Program-made: the position numbers and the translations under genes
The notes under the pieces: model-generated
Told to the model about the DNA's origin: nothing
Database searches by the model: none
What the model saw: only the letters and a program-made list of their open reading frames with translations
Shown here: piece after piece, positions 45,111-58,150 of the stretch
How the letters are laid out: every line of letters begins with the position of its first letter
Numbering within the stretch: the stretch's first letter is position 1
From: Canna indica
Taxonomy: Eukaryota > Streptophyta > Magnoliopsida > Zingiberales > Cannaceae
NCBI GenBank assembly: GCA_034359265.1
Contig: CP136898.1
Location: 37,409,501-37,473,500 of the forward strand
DNA: 64,000 nucleotides
Direction of reading: 5' to 3'

Positions 45111-45536
45111 TAGAATTCAGATCTAAAACTTAGAAATTAGTTTTATACAAGATGAAATTTGAACATCAGAAAAAATATAAGATATTTGGACCGTTCACGC
45201 TTATATATATAAAAAAGGATGATCGGAAGAGGTGATGTTGAATTAGTAATTTCCAATTTGAAGTGTTGTGCCGAGTCAGCACTCAGCCATGTGCTAAAGC
45301 GGTGGAAATGGCATATTGGCATGTGGATTACTTCAACTAGCAATGCAAGCGTATGTGAAGCATTCATCTACGTGTAAGCTTTTCACTGGCCACGGCGTGC
45401 TCTCTCGGTTCTACTTATACTTATACACAGACAGCCGTGGACGGCGATTATTTCGCCGCACGGGTCGAAGACAACGACAAGCGAACTCCCCCCTGCATCC
45501 GCCATCCGCTGCTCTACACGTCACATCTCCCAGCAA

Positions 45537-48500
45537 ATGAGGCAGAGATCCAAGAAGCAAAAAGAGGTAAAGGTTTTCCTCTTTCTTACTACAGTTCTTC
45601 AGTTCTCGCCTGCCCGTCGGGGAAATTGCCGCGTTCTTCTTTATTCTTGATTGGTATGGAGTCGGGGAAATTGCAGCGGAGTTGGGCTGAACTGTGTTGT
45701 TTGGGTTGCTCCTTCCTGCAGCTATGGCCCAAGATCGTCATCAAGAAATGGCTCAACATCAGCTCCAGGGAGTCCGACTTCAGCGCCGACGAAGGCGACA
45801 CCACCGAGAGCGAGTTCGAGTATGAAGGTTTACTGTGAAATGCCAATTCTGTTCTTATTCTTTCTTTCGGCCATTAGGGGTGTAAAGTGAGCTCCTTTTT
45901 TGCCGCATCTAGATCGCTCTTCCTTTCTTGCTGATTGAGATCCTTGTGCTGAATTCTTTCTCTTTTTCTTCAACCCTAACTTTTGAAAGACTGAAACTAG
46001 TACCACCCATTTTTATTTGCGTTGTTGTCCTCTTCACTTTTATTTATTTATTATTTACTTATTTGTCTTCTTCATTTTGTGGCTCTTAATCCTTTGGCTT
46101 CTAATGGCGTACTTCAGAGATGTGCGGTTGGGAGCCTGACGAGGAGAGGAGATTGGGCGGAATTGGAGCAGGGACAAATGGTAAACTTTCATGTCTTGCC
46201 ATTTCTGCTTCCCAGAGTTACAAAATCATTTCTTTTTGTCTATATTGTTGACTTTGAGTCCGTGGCAATGAGAACATCTCCAAATATAGCATACAGTTCA
46301 AAACAAGGGTCACCGCATGCCCACTGATCTCGTAATGTAACAGTGAATGCAGTTATTGAACACCTCAGTAAAGGAGCATGCATCTCTGTAAGTTTGTGAG
46401 TAGGTAACTGGTTCCTGGAACTTGATGGTAGCCATCAGCTTCCACTAATTAGGAGATACTTCCTTGTCTTTATACTGTTTTTTTTCCTCAACTAAGTCAA
46501 ATTCAGCAGTTTGTCACAGTATGCATTGGTTCCCTCAAGAAAATCTGTGTACCCACAAAATATCAAGGGATAAAGTATCTTATTGAATCAGCTTCAAGGA
46601 GCTTCTTCACTTGTGGCCTTGAAGAAAGATATTGCTAGTTGAACACTTGAACTAAGAGCCACAATTCTCTAGTAAACCTGTTTTATGGGACAAGGCCCTT
46701 CTATGGTCTACTTTGTTGTCCTAGTGAAAGTTTGAAAATTAGCCTAGCTTCTTGTTTCCAGAGTGTATGGTGTTGACTCTTGATTGTGTATGCCTTGTGT
46801 AAGTCCATCATAATAAGTTCCTCATACTTTCCCGTATTTTACTTATTTCTTCATTGTAAATATCCTCAGTTTATTGATTAATTATCTCATCCTGACTCCA
46901 TATAGTGTATGGATCATCATTCGTTAAATGATGTTATTGATGTTTGGACACATCAAATTCTCTTGAATTATCAGTTAACACATCCAAATGTGTTGCTGTG
47001 TACATGCAGCTAGTTGCACGGAAAGCATGCCTTACAAGTTAAGAAGGCGTAAGTCTGAGACTCTCCGCGCACAATATATAAGTACCAAAGAGCTCAGGCA
47101 TGTTCCTATTTCTCATCACTTCACTCAAAATACACATGTAATTGATGACAAGCAATCCTTTTTTGTTTAAAACGGTATACATATGTACATTCTGACCTGA
47201 GCTGCTAGTTACTGGCTTATGTAGGATTTGTGTAGGAACATGGAATGTTGGGGGCCGACTTCCACCAGATGACTTAAACATTGGAGATTGGCTAGATATG
47301 GAGAAACCAGCTGATGTATATGTGCTAGGGTAACTTCTGATACACACACCCATAACCCTGTCTACCTGAAATTATATTGAACTGTCAATTAATTGTTAAC
47401 ATGCACATATTTGTCTATTTTAAAGTTGCACTAAGCAGTATATTATGGAAATGTTGCCAGTTGCCAAGCCTTCTCTTGTGCATACTCTGAATAAGAATGA
47501 GCATGCAACTAAATAAACTTTTCATGCTTCCTGCACATAAGACACTTTTGTGCACTAGCAAATTGTGCAAATGTTAGTGATTTTAAGTCTCCTAATGGTG
47601 ACACCGTGACACTGTTTTCATTGTCGAAGTTTTAATCTTTTTCCTTATTAGATAATAATGGGGCGGAATAATCCTAAGAATGGTACCAACTTCATGAGGA
47701 TTGAAAAAAATATAATGGGAAATTTAGCATGCTAAAATACCTAATATATTAATCATCTCCAACGCAGAGCCGCAGAGTTAAATAGTATTATCAACTATAG
47801 TTGGAACCACTGGTAAGTACATTATAGTGAACAAATTAGTTCATCTATAAGATTGGTTTATGGAACGTTAGTTCATCTACTACTGTTCTGGGAGTTGTAG
47901 ATGCAACATTATGGTGGTTACCAGTGCCAGGCATGATCACCACAGTTGAAGTTCTTTTCATGTTTGGCTAAGGTATTGAAGAAAAGAGATGAATAATGAG
48001 TATGATGGTCTCTTTGAGAGAGAAAAATGATCCTTAGAAATATGCGAATATATAATTAGTAATGTGATCAAAATGTCAGGTTAGATGTACATTTGGAAGG
48101 TGCTTGCTATGTAGCTGGATACTTTGCCATATCAGATTAGAGTACTCTGTTCCATGTGCCTAACAGTCCTTAATGATATCTCATTCATGTTCATAGATTG
48201 TTATATCTCAAATTAAGTATTGAATCAATAAAATTTGCTTGCAATGATTTCATACCTGTTCTATAGTAGCATATTCGTCATTTTACTTTATTGACTTACT
48301 AGGAGGCTTCCTTCTATTCCAGATTTCAGGAAATTGTTCCACTAAATGCTGGAAATGTCTTAGGTGCTGAGGACAGCCGCCCTGTTCAAAGATGGGAACG
48401 GATAATACGTCAGACACTGAACAAGATTCAACCAGTTAAAGAAAAATATAAATGTCACAGCAATCCTTCATCTCCATCAAGATTCAGGCCGCCAGATGAT

Positions 48501-51500
48501 TCTCTTGCTATAGAGGACGAGCTGCTGCTTGAATCTGATAGCGAAAGTGATGAGGAAGTTCAATTTGATGAAAAGTCTTTCAATATCCAAGGCAATAAAG
48601 AGCATGTTGATGTAAGTGGACATGATCCAAAATTCAATATGGTATCCCAATCCCTTTTAGTTGCAGATCAATGTGCACAAGGAGAAAAGAGTCTTGGCAG
48701 AAAATCTTCCCTTAAAGTATTTGACAGGTCCCAAAATTTGAGCTTTAAAAATCATGAACTATGTTTGGAAACCTTTGTAAGTCAACAAAAGAAGCTTATG
48801 AAAACCTTAAGCAGCTCAGAAAGGCTTGGATTAATTTGGCCGGAACAGCCACTGGATATGTTATCCCAATATAGTGCAGATGCATCAAAACCAAAATCAT
48901 TAAACCCAGTTAAGTCTTTTAAAGAATGCAGTTCGTTCAAGTATCTCAATGGGGAAAATAAAGATTCATTAGAGTCATTTCCAGAGCTAGATCTGGAAAC
49001 TGTGATAAATAGAAAGAAGAGATCATCTTTTGTACGGATCATCAGCAAGCAAATGGTTGGAATTTTTCTTTCAATATGGGTCCGCAGAAGCCTGCGGAAG
49101 CATATCCAGAACTTGAAGGTATCAACTGCTGGAATAGGTGTTATGGGCTACATGGGCAACAAGGTTATGCTCCTTCAGGACCCTTATTCATTTTATGAGA
49201 AATTTCTTTATGATCTAATTGTGTTGATGACCCTATGGCCATAACTTCTTTCAGATAGTTATCGAAATGACATGACTTCTAGTTAGAATTGCCCCTGCAT
49301 TGCATTCATCTAAGTTGTGGTTGTATATAATACTTTAATTATAATATTTTAACAAATGTCTTTGACATAAATGACAAAAGATCAGTGACTATAAGTGGAT
49401 TTTACTGGTTTCCATAATTCGAACATGTATGTGCTGAAGCTGCTCTTAACTGTATAGATTTGAACGTATATGGATACATATACAACATGTGGCCATGGTT
49501 TTTACTGGTTTACAAAATAAAATGTTTGCAAATTTTTAGCCATATGTAGACCTCCCACAATTTTTATTAGAAAAGCATTTACCATTTAATGAGTGTTGTT
49601 TGTTGGATATATTTAGTCGAGGAGATAATGATCTTCCATCTTTGTGTTCTTAATTATGATCCAGGGATCAATATCAGTCAGCATGTCTATATATCAGACA
49701 CTTTTTTGCTTTATATGTAGTCATCTAACTTCGGGTGAAAAAGAAGGTGATGAACTCCGAAGGAATGCTGATGTGCAAGAAATTCATAGGAGAACATTGT
49801 TCAGTTCAGCTCCAAGTGCTGGAATGCCTAGGACAATCTTGGATCATGAGTAAGTTAACAAAATGTGATGATATGCATTGATATGATTTTGTAATTACTT
49901 CTCATCTTTGTTCTATCAAAGTATAACGAAATGATTATACATTGTTTACTTGCACATTAGTGTTTCGTACAACTTCATATGTTAGATTTGATTGCGGTAA
50001 CCAACTTTTAGAAATGAGCCTAATCTATCCATTTATATTATTAACACTCCCCCTCACATGTAGGCACATGTAGGCAGATGGACTCAACTCGACTAGCCCA
50101 AGATATGTTATGTGCATTGACTTAACTGGAGATATTTTGTAAATTCTGACACTAACAAAATTGGAACTCAAGACCTCCTGGATTGACTTACCAGTTACCT
50201 TCTTTAAAAGTTTACGCTGTTAGGAATACCCTGTTCATTTTTATTCTTAACAATGTTGGCAATTTTTGTTACTTAAGAAATTATAGTGGAAAATTATAGG
50301 TGTTTTCTTTTCCATCCTTGGGATTTCATGAGAATAACTAGAAATCTTTGTTTGTTTACCAACAATAGGATTTGATGAGATTCCATAGAAAATTTAATTC
50401 TCTACTATAGTGGCATTACAAAACTTACATTGGAGATTTTCCATGTTCTTGGTTTTAGTATATTTCAAATAGGAATCAACACAACACTAAAAAAATTATA
50501 TAATATAAGTATATAAAATATTATTATTTAACATATAATATATAAAAATATTATAAAATATAATTATATAAAATATCATTATTTAACACTATATAATAAT
50601 AGATACTATGAGATTGGGCGAGGACTCCTTTCCTTCCACTTTTTCTTTAATCCCTACACCCTCCTTAAGTCCTTAAGATGAATGTGCTATTATTTATAAA
50701 ATTAGTCAAGCTTTGTTAAGGTTAACACTGATAACCACACATCTAGCCCGTGGGTACTATACTCTTTGTTGTGATCATGCCGTCCATGTGTGCGACATCA
50801 CCACGGGTTATGTACAAGCAATTGGATGGAAGTCAGGTGTTCTCAACCATCTAACAGTTATTTAATTTATAACAAAATATTTGATGATATGAATACCCGT
50901 TTTCATTCATTCCTTCAGAATTTAACCATACCCGTTTACAAGCAATTGGATGCAGTCTTGTAGATGTTTAGGTTAGTCCAAATGTTCCACCTGTCTGTCT
51001 GTAGTTTCTAATTCTGATAGAAGTAGGTAATCCCTTGGAGCAAGGATCTCAAAGGTTCAAAAAGGAAGGAAACATTCATAAACCTTAGTTGAACTTTCTG
51101 TGTCTTCATCTGCCAAGAAATATAATTTATGTTACTACTATTGGACAAATAGTGGTCTCAGAACTAATCGAATGGGTGGCACAATGATTCTGGGGTCTGT
51201 AGATCCGTAGGAAGATCAGTGGATGCACTTTTATCTTAGTATCACAAAGAAACTGACTCTTGTGGCTGGAATTATGGACCCATTGGTGGAATGAGGCAAC
51301 CTTACTATTGAACCAAGGCTCTCCCTCCAAAATGAGTCCAACAATAAAGTTAGACACAATAAGAATTTATTCACAAAATTGAAAATAAAACTCTACATAT
51401 AGTGCTATTGCAATTCTATTATATTTCTGAAATTATGATAGAAATATTTATTTATTCAAGAACTAACACTTCATGTATTGACTTGACAAAATGAACAATG

Positions 51501-52634
51501 GAGATATTCTAGTTCTTGAATTAGATATTTTCATAAGCTCTGCTCAGGCCCTCAATCAATAACACTAGTGACCCTTATCAAATTGGACAACTTACAGGTA
51601 AACATCTTGAGGTAAAAATGGTCCTACTTAAGGATGACAGGCTGTGCTGCTATAGCTGGGTGCTTAGGTATATATTATGGGCTTTGTGGTTCCTATTAAA
51701 TGACTCTATAAAGTATGATGCAAACTTATTCTGCATTGTTTACTTTAAGAGTAACTTATTCTTTTAGCTTGAAATTTTCATTAATTTCTATTCATTACCT
51801 GCTTCTGAAATATTATAAGTTTCTGACTATATATGTCTGTATTTCAGAAGAATTATTTGGTTAGGGGATTTAAACTACCGCATCAACTTGTCATATGAGA
51901 GAACTCATGAACTGATTTCCAGAAAGGAATGGTCTAAATTATTTGAGAAGGACCAGGTAAGAATGACCCACAGTTGGATATTTCTGAGTCAAGTCATGGA
52001 ATATACCAGTAGAAGCAAACGTGATACATCTACCATTGCAGTTGAGGCTTGAGTTTAAGAAAGGGCGTACTTTTGATGGATGGTCAGAAGGTGTTATAAG
52101 CTTCCCTCCTACCTACAAATATGAGTTGAACTCAGAGAAATACGTTGGGGAGGATACAAAGAGTGGAAGAAGAACGCCTGCATGGTATGTAAGCTGATAA
52201 TATCGTGTATCCATTATTGTATTAATGTCATTTAAGCCTCTTTATTTAAGCTGATCATTTTGAGAGGCTCTTCGTGGGGGTGACATAAGTTCTGCAAGAT
52301 GACAATTTGTATTTAGATATACTAAAGTCTTGTACTAATTTCCCTTACATATTGTATTGAGATGCTATCGGATCTTGATAATTCATTCTATTTTTGCAGG
52401 TGTGACCGCATTCTTTCATTCGGCAAGGGCATGAGGTTACTAGATTACAGAAGAATTGAGCTAAAGATTTCGGATCATCGGCCTGTCACTGCAGTTTTCA
52501 TGGCTGAAGTTGAGGTATTCTGCCATAGAAAGCTTCAGCGAGCTCTCACTTTCACAGATGCGGAGGTAGAAGAGCAGCTAATTCCAGAGGTTGATTACGA
52601 AGTCAGCATGGAAAGGTCAGTTGCTAGTTTATGA
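45537..52634 (+). CDS. Type I inositol polyphosphate 5-phosphatase, ten exons, intact
   Basis: Exons: 45537-45566, 45722-45827, 46118-46180, 47010-47097, 47225-47329, 48323-49163, 49665-49849, 51848-51956, 52042-52184, 52400-52634. They join in phase to 1905 bases, 634 residues. The N terminus has [12 protein letters not shown] and an acidic patch, as in plant type I 5PTases. The catalytic domain shows VGTWNVGG (99-106), [12 protein letters not shown] (132 on), [38 protein letters not shown] (477-484), [16 protein letters not shown] (555-562) and SDHRPV (581-586), so the signature active-site blocks are present. It removes the 5-phosphate from inositol phosphates and phosphoinositides in the cytoplasm or at membranes, ending Ins(1,4,5)P3 signals. 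A Ser/Lys-rich insert (about 160-330) lies inside the domain, usual for plants. The start ATG is the first that joins the conserved exon 2. The C terminus may differ (see 60358). Confidence 0.9.
47098..47224 (+). other. GC-AG intron in the phosphatase gene
   Basis: The donor reads CTCAG/GCATGT and the acceptor TATGTAG/GATTTG. Only this cut keeps the frame (KELR joined to [10 protein letters not shown]). GC-AG introns are a known minor class spliced by the major spliceosome. No GT nearby would restore the frame. Confidence 0.8.
49850..51847 (+). other. Intron 7 of the phosphatase gene (2.0 kb)
   Basis: Non-coding. It includes a retroelement-like patch at about 50045-50210 (CTCCCCCTCACATGTAGG...) and an AT-rich stretch at 50480-50600 with repeated TATAAAATAT words. 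The open frame on the other strand at 51127-51357 has no domain. Confidence 0.6.
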
Positions 52635-55118
52635 GAAATTACTCTATTTACGAAAGATAAATATATTACATTAGTTTCCATTAAGGAAAAAAATAATTAA
52701 CGTACAAGATAGAGAATTTTAAAAAGATAAAATTGTTAATTCTTGGCGTTGTTTGGTTGAGAAGAACATCTATTCCATTCCTGGTGAAATGTTCTTGCAT
52801 GTTTGATTGCGCTTGTGAAAGTGGAAGAAAACCCTAAAATATATATCATTAACTCAACCCCTACTCAATTAGAGTAGGCTAGATATGGCATGAGCAAAGG
52901 AACAATAGAATAAATCTAGACCAAAGGAACAATACAATAATATATCATTAACTCAACCCCTTCTCTAAATGACTGTACTAATATTCTCAAAATTTTCCTC
53001 AAACTCAAAACGGTTTGTAACATAGTCTGTTTGAGTTTGAAAATAAATATAGAGCGGTTTGTAACATAAGTAAAATTTGTCCCCCCCTCACAATCAAGCT
53101 AGATATGCTTGGGTCGTGGATTAAAAAGATAAAAAACTTCAATTTCATTCGGAACAAGGTTACACAGAAAGAAGGATCATGTGAGACAATTGGCAGCTGG
53201 TCCTTGAGAGAAATTGTTGATCAGGTGAGACATCTTAACATGCATTGTTGATCTAGAATGTTGTTGTAGAGGTGGCAATGGGCTTGGCCCAGGGCCGTAT
53301 AGGCCCATTGCCTATGCACAATTAGAATTTGCAAAGGCGGCGGCCTAGCACGGCACGCAGCCAAGTTCGTGCTCGAGTCGACTCATACATTAATTTATGT
53401 AAAAATAATCAATAGATATATTTCTTTTGGAGCTAGGTATCGAAGTGAAAACCTTTAATAATGGGTTTAGGTGTCTAACCATTGAGGTAAAAGTGGTTTA
53501 ACAATAATTTTTAAATTTAATTAAATATATTTACATAATACATTTTAGTAGTAAAATTAATTCTAATTTTACATCAAATATACTTAAAAACTCAAAAAAA
53601 ATAAGCATAAATCAATAAATGTCAAATTCTTATTTATATCAATAGGAAAATAACCATGCAAATTTACAAAATCATAATGGGTTGCACCAAAAAAAGGTTG
53701 CCTATGCATAGGTGTATTAGAAGTTAGAACTTAGAAGAATCATGCCTTAGGATTTTTACATATCTACGTAGTTCTTTTTACAATTTTTTTTCAATAGAAC
53801 TCGAACATTCACTTGAACCAACTTCAAGCAAACTTTCGGACAGTGAAGATGTATCTGTTATGACCGAACAAGGGGATCCACCACAAGCAGAAGCCTCACC
53901 CTCCAAACGACTTGATCAATGCTGGGTAAAACATTACACAAGGGGCCAATGGAGAAGATTTAATGCAGGGCAAGAAGGCTAAGCTGAGCAAGATAATTCC
54001 CAGCCTAATGACTCTTCATCACTAAGTTCTTTTGAATTTATCTAGTGTTCTTTTTGAATTTATCTATTGTTATCTTTTCATTTCAAGTCAAGCAATGAAT
54101 GAGTCCAAAAAAGATGACAACAGAACATGTATAAAAAGGGGACTCATTGGAATAAAAAAGCATCATCGGTGTTTACAAAAAGTTATCCATCTCTCTCTCT
54201 CTATCTCTATCTCTCTCTCATTCGTTCCTTCCCTTCTCTCCACCTTCTGGACTCAACCAGGAGCTTCCCACCCAGCCAACATAGGTAGAACTGTAGAAGG
54301 AAGAAAAGTTGAAACTCGACTGAGTCTCCGGCATCCAATTTTAGGAATGGCCAAGACATCACTGCCGTCACACCTAATCGCCCATGGACTAGATCTCAAG
54401 CCAAGGCCATAACAGTAAATGCCTTAGAATGCACCCAAAAAGTTACCTACATACCTTTTATAATTCTATTAGAACTTAGAACTTGAAGGATCTTGTCTAT
54501 GTAGATCTTTTTACAACTTTTTTAGAATACAACTCTAACATTCACTTGGACCAGCCTCATTTGCTTAAGTTTCCTCATCTCCAAATGATGATGTACCACG
54601 CCCTCTTTCTTCCTGTAATGTCTTTTGCATTTAATCAAGAACACTCTTTCACATTTTGACACCCTTTCTTATGCTAGCAAGATGGTGTTTAAAACAATAA
54701 AAGCACTACTCATAATTGTTTTCTCACAATATCCACTTCAAATCCCATGCTCTCATTCAATATTGGATCTATTGCCCAGTGCACTTTTCGTCATGGATTA
54801 TCCCTATCAGATTCATAACCAAACATTTATTTAACAAAAAGAAACCATTACAATTTATAAAACCAACAATTAGCCCTTAAAAAATTTACATCATTCACAC
54901 CCAAGCGTAATCAACACCAACAAGAACAAGTACTATGTAACACAATAAACATATACAAATTAACACAAGAAACAAAAAGAAAACCTAAACTTATAAACCA
55001 AACAAAAAATGACTAATCCTAATTATAAAGCATCAAATCTAACTATAAAACACGAAATCAGCTAATGAACCATAAATTGGACTCCATTTCTTAATAGAAA
55101 ACATTGTTATCGGTGTTA
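52635..55118. other. Non-coding region between exon 10 and Copia-3
   Basis: If the distal exon at 60358 is used, this is intron. At 53269 AGAGGTGGCAATGGGC resembles a hAT-type terminus. At about 53820-53985 a frame reads PPQAEASPSKRLDQCW but no family was identified. A CT microsatellite lies at 54191-54220. No supported gene. Confidence 0.5.
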
Positions 55119-55600
55119 ACTACCGTTAAATATAATAATTTTTATATTGTATTTATTGTTGGTATAGGTTAGCTTATATTGTTCCTAGGTTTAGCTTATA
55201 GTGTCTTTGGCTTATATATAGGCCTTTTCTATGATTAATGAATGACAGGCTTTAGGGCTTAACATGGTATCAGAGCAGCCCTAGAATTTTTCCACAAAAT
55301 TTTTCCTCGTTTTTTTACTGTTCTTGCGCCGTTACTGTTCGGCGTTCGGTGTCTCTCATGCGCCTTCCACGCGGCTTCTCCCTGGGTCTTCTCGGCTCGG
55401 CGCAGACGCTCGCGTGCGCGTTCTCTTCATCACTCACGAAGCCGAACAAGCATCGCCTCCCCATCGTCCGCCACTTCCTCTCGGACCGCCAGCCAAGCCT
55501 GCAGCGGCGAGAGCCGCGGAAGAGGCAGCCACGAGGGAAGACGCGAACAACCCAGCCTTCGTCATCTCAACGGCGAGATCTTCTCTTACTTCTTTGTCCT

Positions 55601-55712
55601 CCGCCGGCGTAGAAACCTCGGCAGCCCCTCGAACCAGACGCGCCAAGAAAGGGCGCTTCCTTCTTCGTCCTCCGCCGGTGTAGAAGCCTCGGCAGCCCCT
55701 TGAACCAGAGAA
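55601..55712. repeat. 71-bp tandem duplication in the Copia-3 leader
   Basis: CCGCCGGCGTAGAAACCTCG at 55601 recurs as CCGCCGGTGTAGAAGCCTCG at 55672, followed in both cases by GCAGCCCCT and GAACCAGA. The leader between LTR and gag (55280-55980) is GC-rich and unlike the rest of the element. Confidence 0.85.
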
Positions 55713-55986
55713 AGGCTCGATCGACAAGGTAGTCGCGGGCGCTCTCTCTTTTGTCGGGCGCCTCTGTGACGGGTGCCAATTTTTTTTCCAAGCCGGCTCC
55801 TCCAGGCCGCGGCTCCAAGCTGGCTCTCTTAGCTGGCTCTAGTCAAGCTGAGCCGATTCTGAGCCGTTTTCAAGCCATTTCCGAGCCAAGTTTCTACAGC
55901 ACTCCAGGTTTTTGGTTCCAACACAAGATTTTTTTTTGTCAATTGCTTCATTTGGTATTGCTTTATTTTAAAGAAAGTCAAACTCT

Positions 55987-58150
55987 ATGGTGGATCCCAA
56001 AACTGCAACTCTGAGTACTTCTATCAAACTTAATGGTACCAATTATATTATCTGGTCTCGTGCTTTTCGTGTTTTCTGTGGTTCTCAGAAGAAGATTAAA
56101 CACCTTGAAGATGACCCTCCTGACTCAGCCGATATTGAAAAATATTCTGATTGGGAGGCAAACGATTATGCGGTTCTCTCATGGATGATCAATAGTTTGG
56201 AGCCGCAGATTGCCTCAACAGTTATTTTTCTTGATACTACTAAGAGCATATGGGATTCCCTAAAAAAACATACTTTCAAGATGCAAACATCTCCAGAGTT
56301 TATACCTTGTACTCTGATATCTTTAATATGAAACTTGAGGAGGGTGCATCAATTCAGGAGTTCTACGCCACCATGAAAGGAAAAGTAGATGAATTGACTA
56401 AATATCATCCTTTCACTGCTCATGTTTCAATACAAAGAAAACAAAGAGAGGAATTTCTTGTTGCAAGGTTTTTATCCGCTCTACCACCGTCTCTCCATCA
56501 TGTCAAATCCTAGCTCATGACAGATAATACCATTCCTGATCTCAGAAATGCTATGGCCAGAATTCTGAGAGTTACTAAACTCAATCCTCCTATCTCTTTT
56601 CTTACAGGAGATAACTCAGCACTTATTGCCGGAGATAGAGGGGCCACCAGGGTCGTGGTGGTGGTAGAACTGGAGGAAGAGGGAGAGGTAGAAATTTTTT
56701 TTCTCCATGTATACATTGTGGGAGAACCAATCATTCTCATGACAAGTGTTGACAAAAGTTTGGAAAACCCTTTCATGCTAAGGCTGCTATATCTACTCAA
56801 GCTCTCGACAATAGTACCACTGAAAATCAAAAGGAGGAGACTATTTGTGTCTCTAAGTCTGAATATGAAAAGTTCATGCAAGCAGGCACTTCCTCAGCCA
56901 TGGCTTCCTCCTCTGGGACTGCGGCTATTGCTTCTTCTGGTATGTCTTGGATTCTTGACTCAGGTGCTTCCAATCATATGTCAGGTAATAGGAATCTTTT
57001 CTCTAACTATAACCCTGAGTCTAACCCACCACATGTTCGCATTGCCGATAGCTCTACTTCTCCTATACATGGTCTTGGCACAATCACTGTTTCGAGCAAT
57101 CTAAAACTAGATAGAGTTTTTCATCTTCTAAAATTTCCCGTGAATCTACTTTTCATTAGTCAACTTCCCAAAAGTCATAATTGCTCTGTAACCTTTTTTC
57201 CTTCTCATTGTGTGATACATGATCTAGAGACGAGGAGGAAGATTAGTGGGGGAGCTGAAACTGGAGGAATTTACCTGTTATCCATATGTGTTCCTGTCGC
57301 TTACCATTCCATCACTGCATTTCAGTGGCACTGTCGATTAGGCCATCCCTCTATTCAAAAGCTCAAGTCAACTATCCCCGAGTCTGTGTCCTCTTCTCCT
57401 TTCAAATGTGAAGCTTGTGAGTTAGGTAAACATCATCAGGTGCCCTTTCCACAAAGCTCAAGTCCTCGTAGAGTCTATTTTTGAACTTATTCATTCTGAT
57501 ATTTGGGGTCCTAGTCTTGTAGTTAGTTGTTTGGAATACAAGTATTTTGTTACTTTTATAGATGACCACTCGTATGACTTGGGTGTTTCTTTTAAAAAAT
57601 CGGTCTGATGTGTTTCATGTTTTTCAAACCTTTTATCTTGAAATAAAAAATCAGTTTGGCACCTCCATTAAAATTCTTCGAACTGATAATGCTCGCGAAT
57701 ATCTTCAGTCTGATTTTGTAAATTTTTCTGCCTCCTATGGTATTATTCATGAGACCTCATGTCCCTACACATCCCAGCAGAACGGTGTTGCTGAACGCAA
57801 AAATCGTCATCTTCTGGATGTGGCTAGGACACTTATGTTTCACATGAATATTCCTCGGTATCTATGGGGGAATGCTGTTCTCACTGCTGCATATCTTATT
57901 AATCGTGTTTCTTCATCTGTTTTAGGAAATAGGTCACCATTCTCCGTCTTGTTTCCCAAACAATCTCCATCTAAAATTTCTCCAAAAACCTTCGGCTGCA
58001 TATGTTTTGTTCATAATCTTGGTCCAGGTTATGACAAACTGTCTCCTAAAGCTGTGAAGTGTGTCTTCATTGGATACCCTCGCACTCAAAAGGGATATCG
58101 CTGTTATGACCCGATTTCAAAAAAACTCTATATCTGCTGATGTCTCATTT
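55987..58150 (+). pseudogene. Copia-3 gag-protease-integrase
   Basis: Gag begins MVDPKTATLSTSIKLNGTNY at 55987, with W-x-R and a UBN2 pattern (SIWDSLKKHTF). The frame shifts near 56270 and continues to FLSALPPSLHHVKS with a stop at 56511. A zinc knuckle CIHCGRTNHSHDKC is at about 56705-56745 and is followed directly by a TGA. The protease has DSGASNHMSG (about 56955). The pre-integrase has WHCRLGHPS and CEACELGKHH (about 57325-57440). A frame change at about 57470 leads into the integrase core (HSDIWGP, RTDNAREY, YTSQQNGVAERKNRHLLD) and the GYPRTQKGYRCY end (about 58060-58110). Confidence 0.85.

Noticed and set aside
45589..45890. Open frames around exon 2 of the phosphatase on both strands
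   Set aside because: They are shadows of the coding exon and flanking introns; only the frame joining [12 protein letters not shown] fits the family.
55324..55818. Open frames of 80-120 codons in the Copia-3 leader
   Set aside because: The leader is GC-rich with a 71-bp duplication; frames are compositional and precede the true gag start at 55987.
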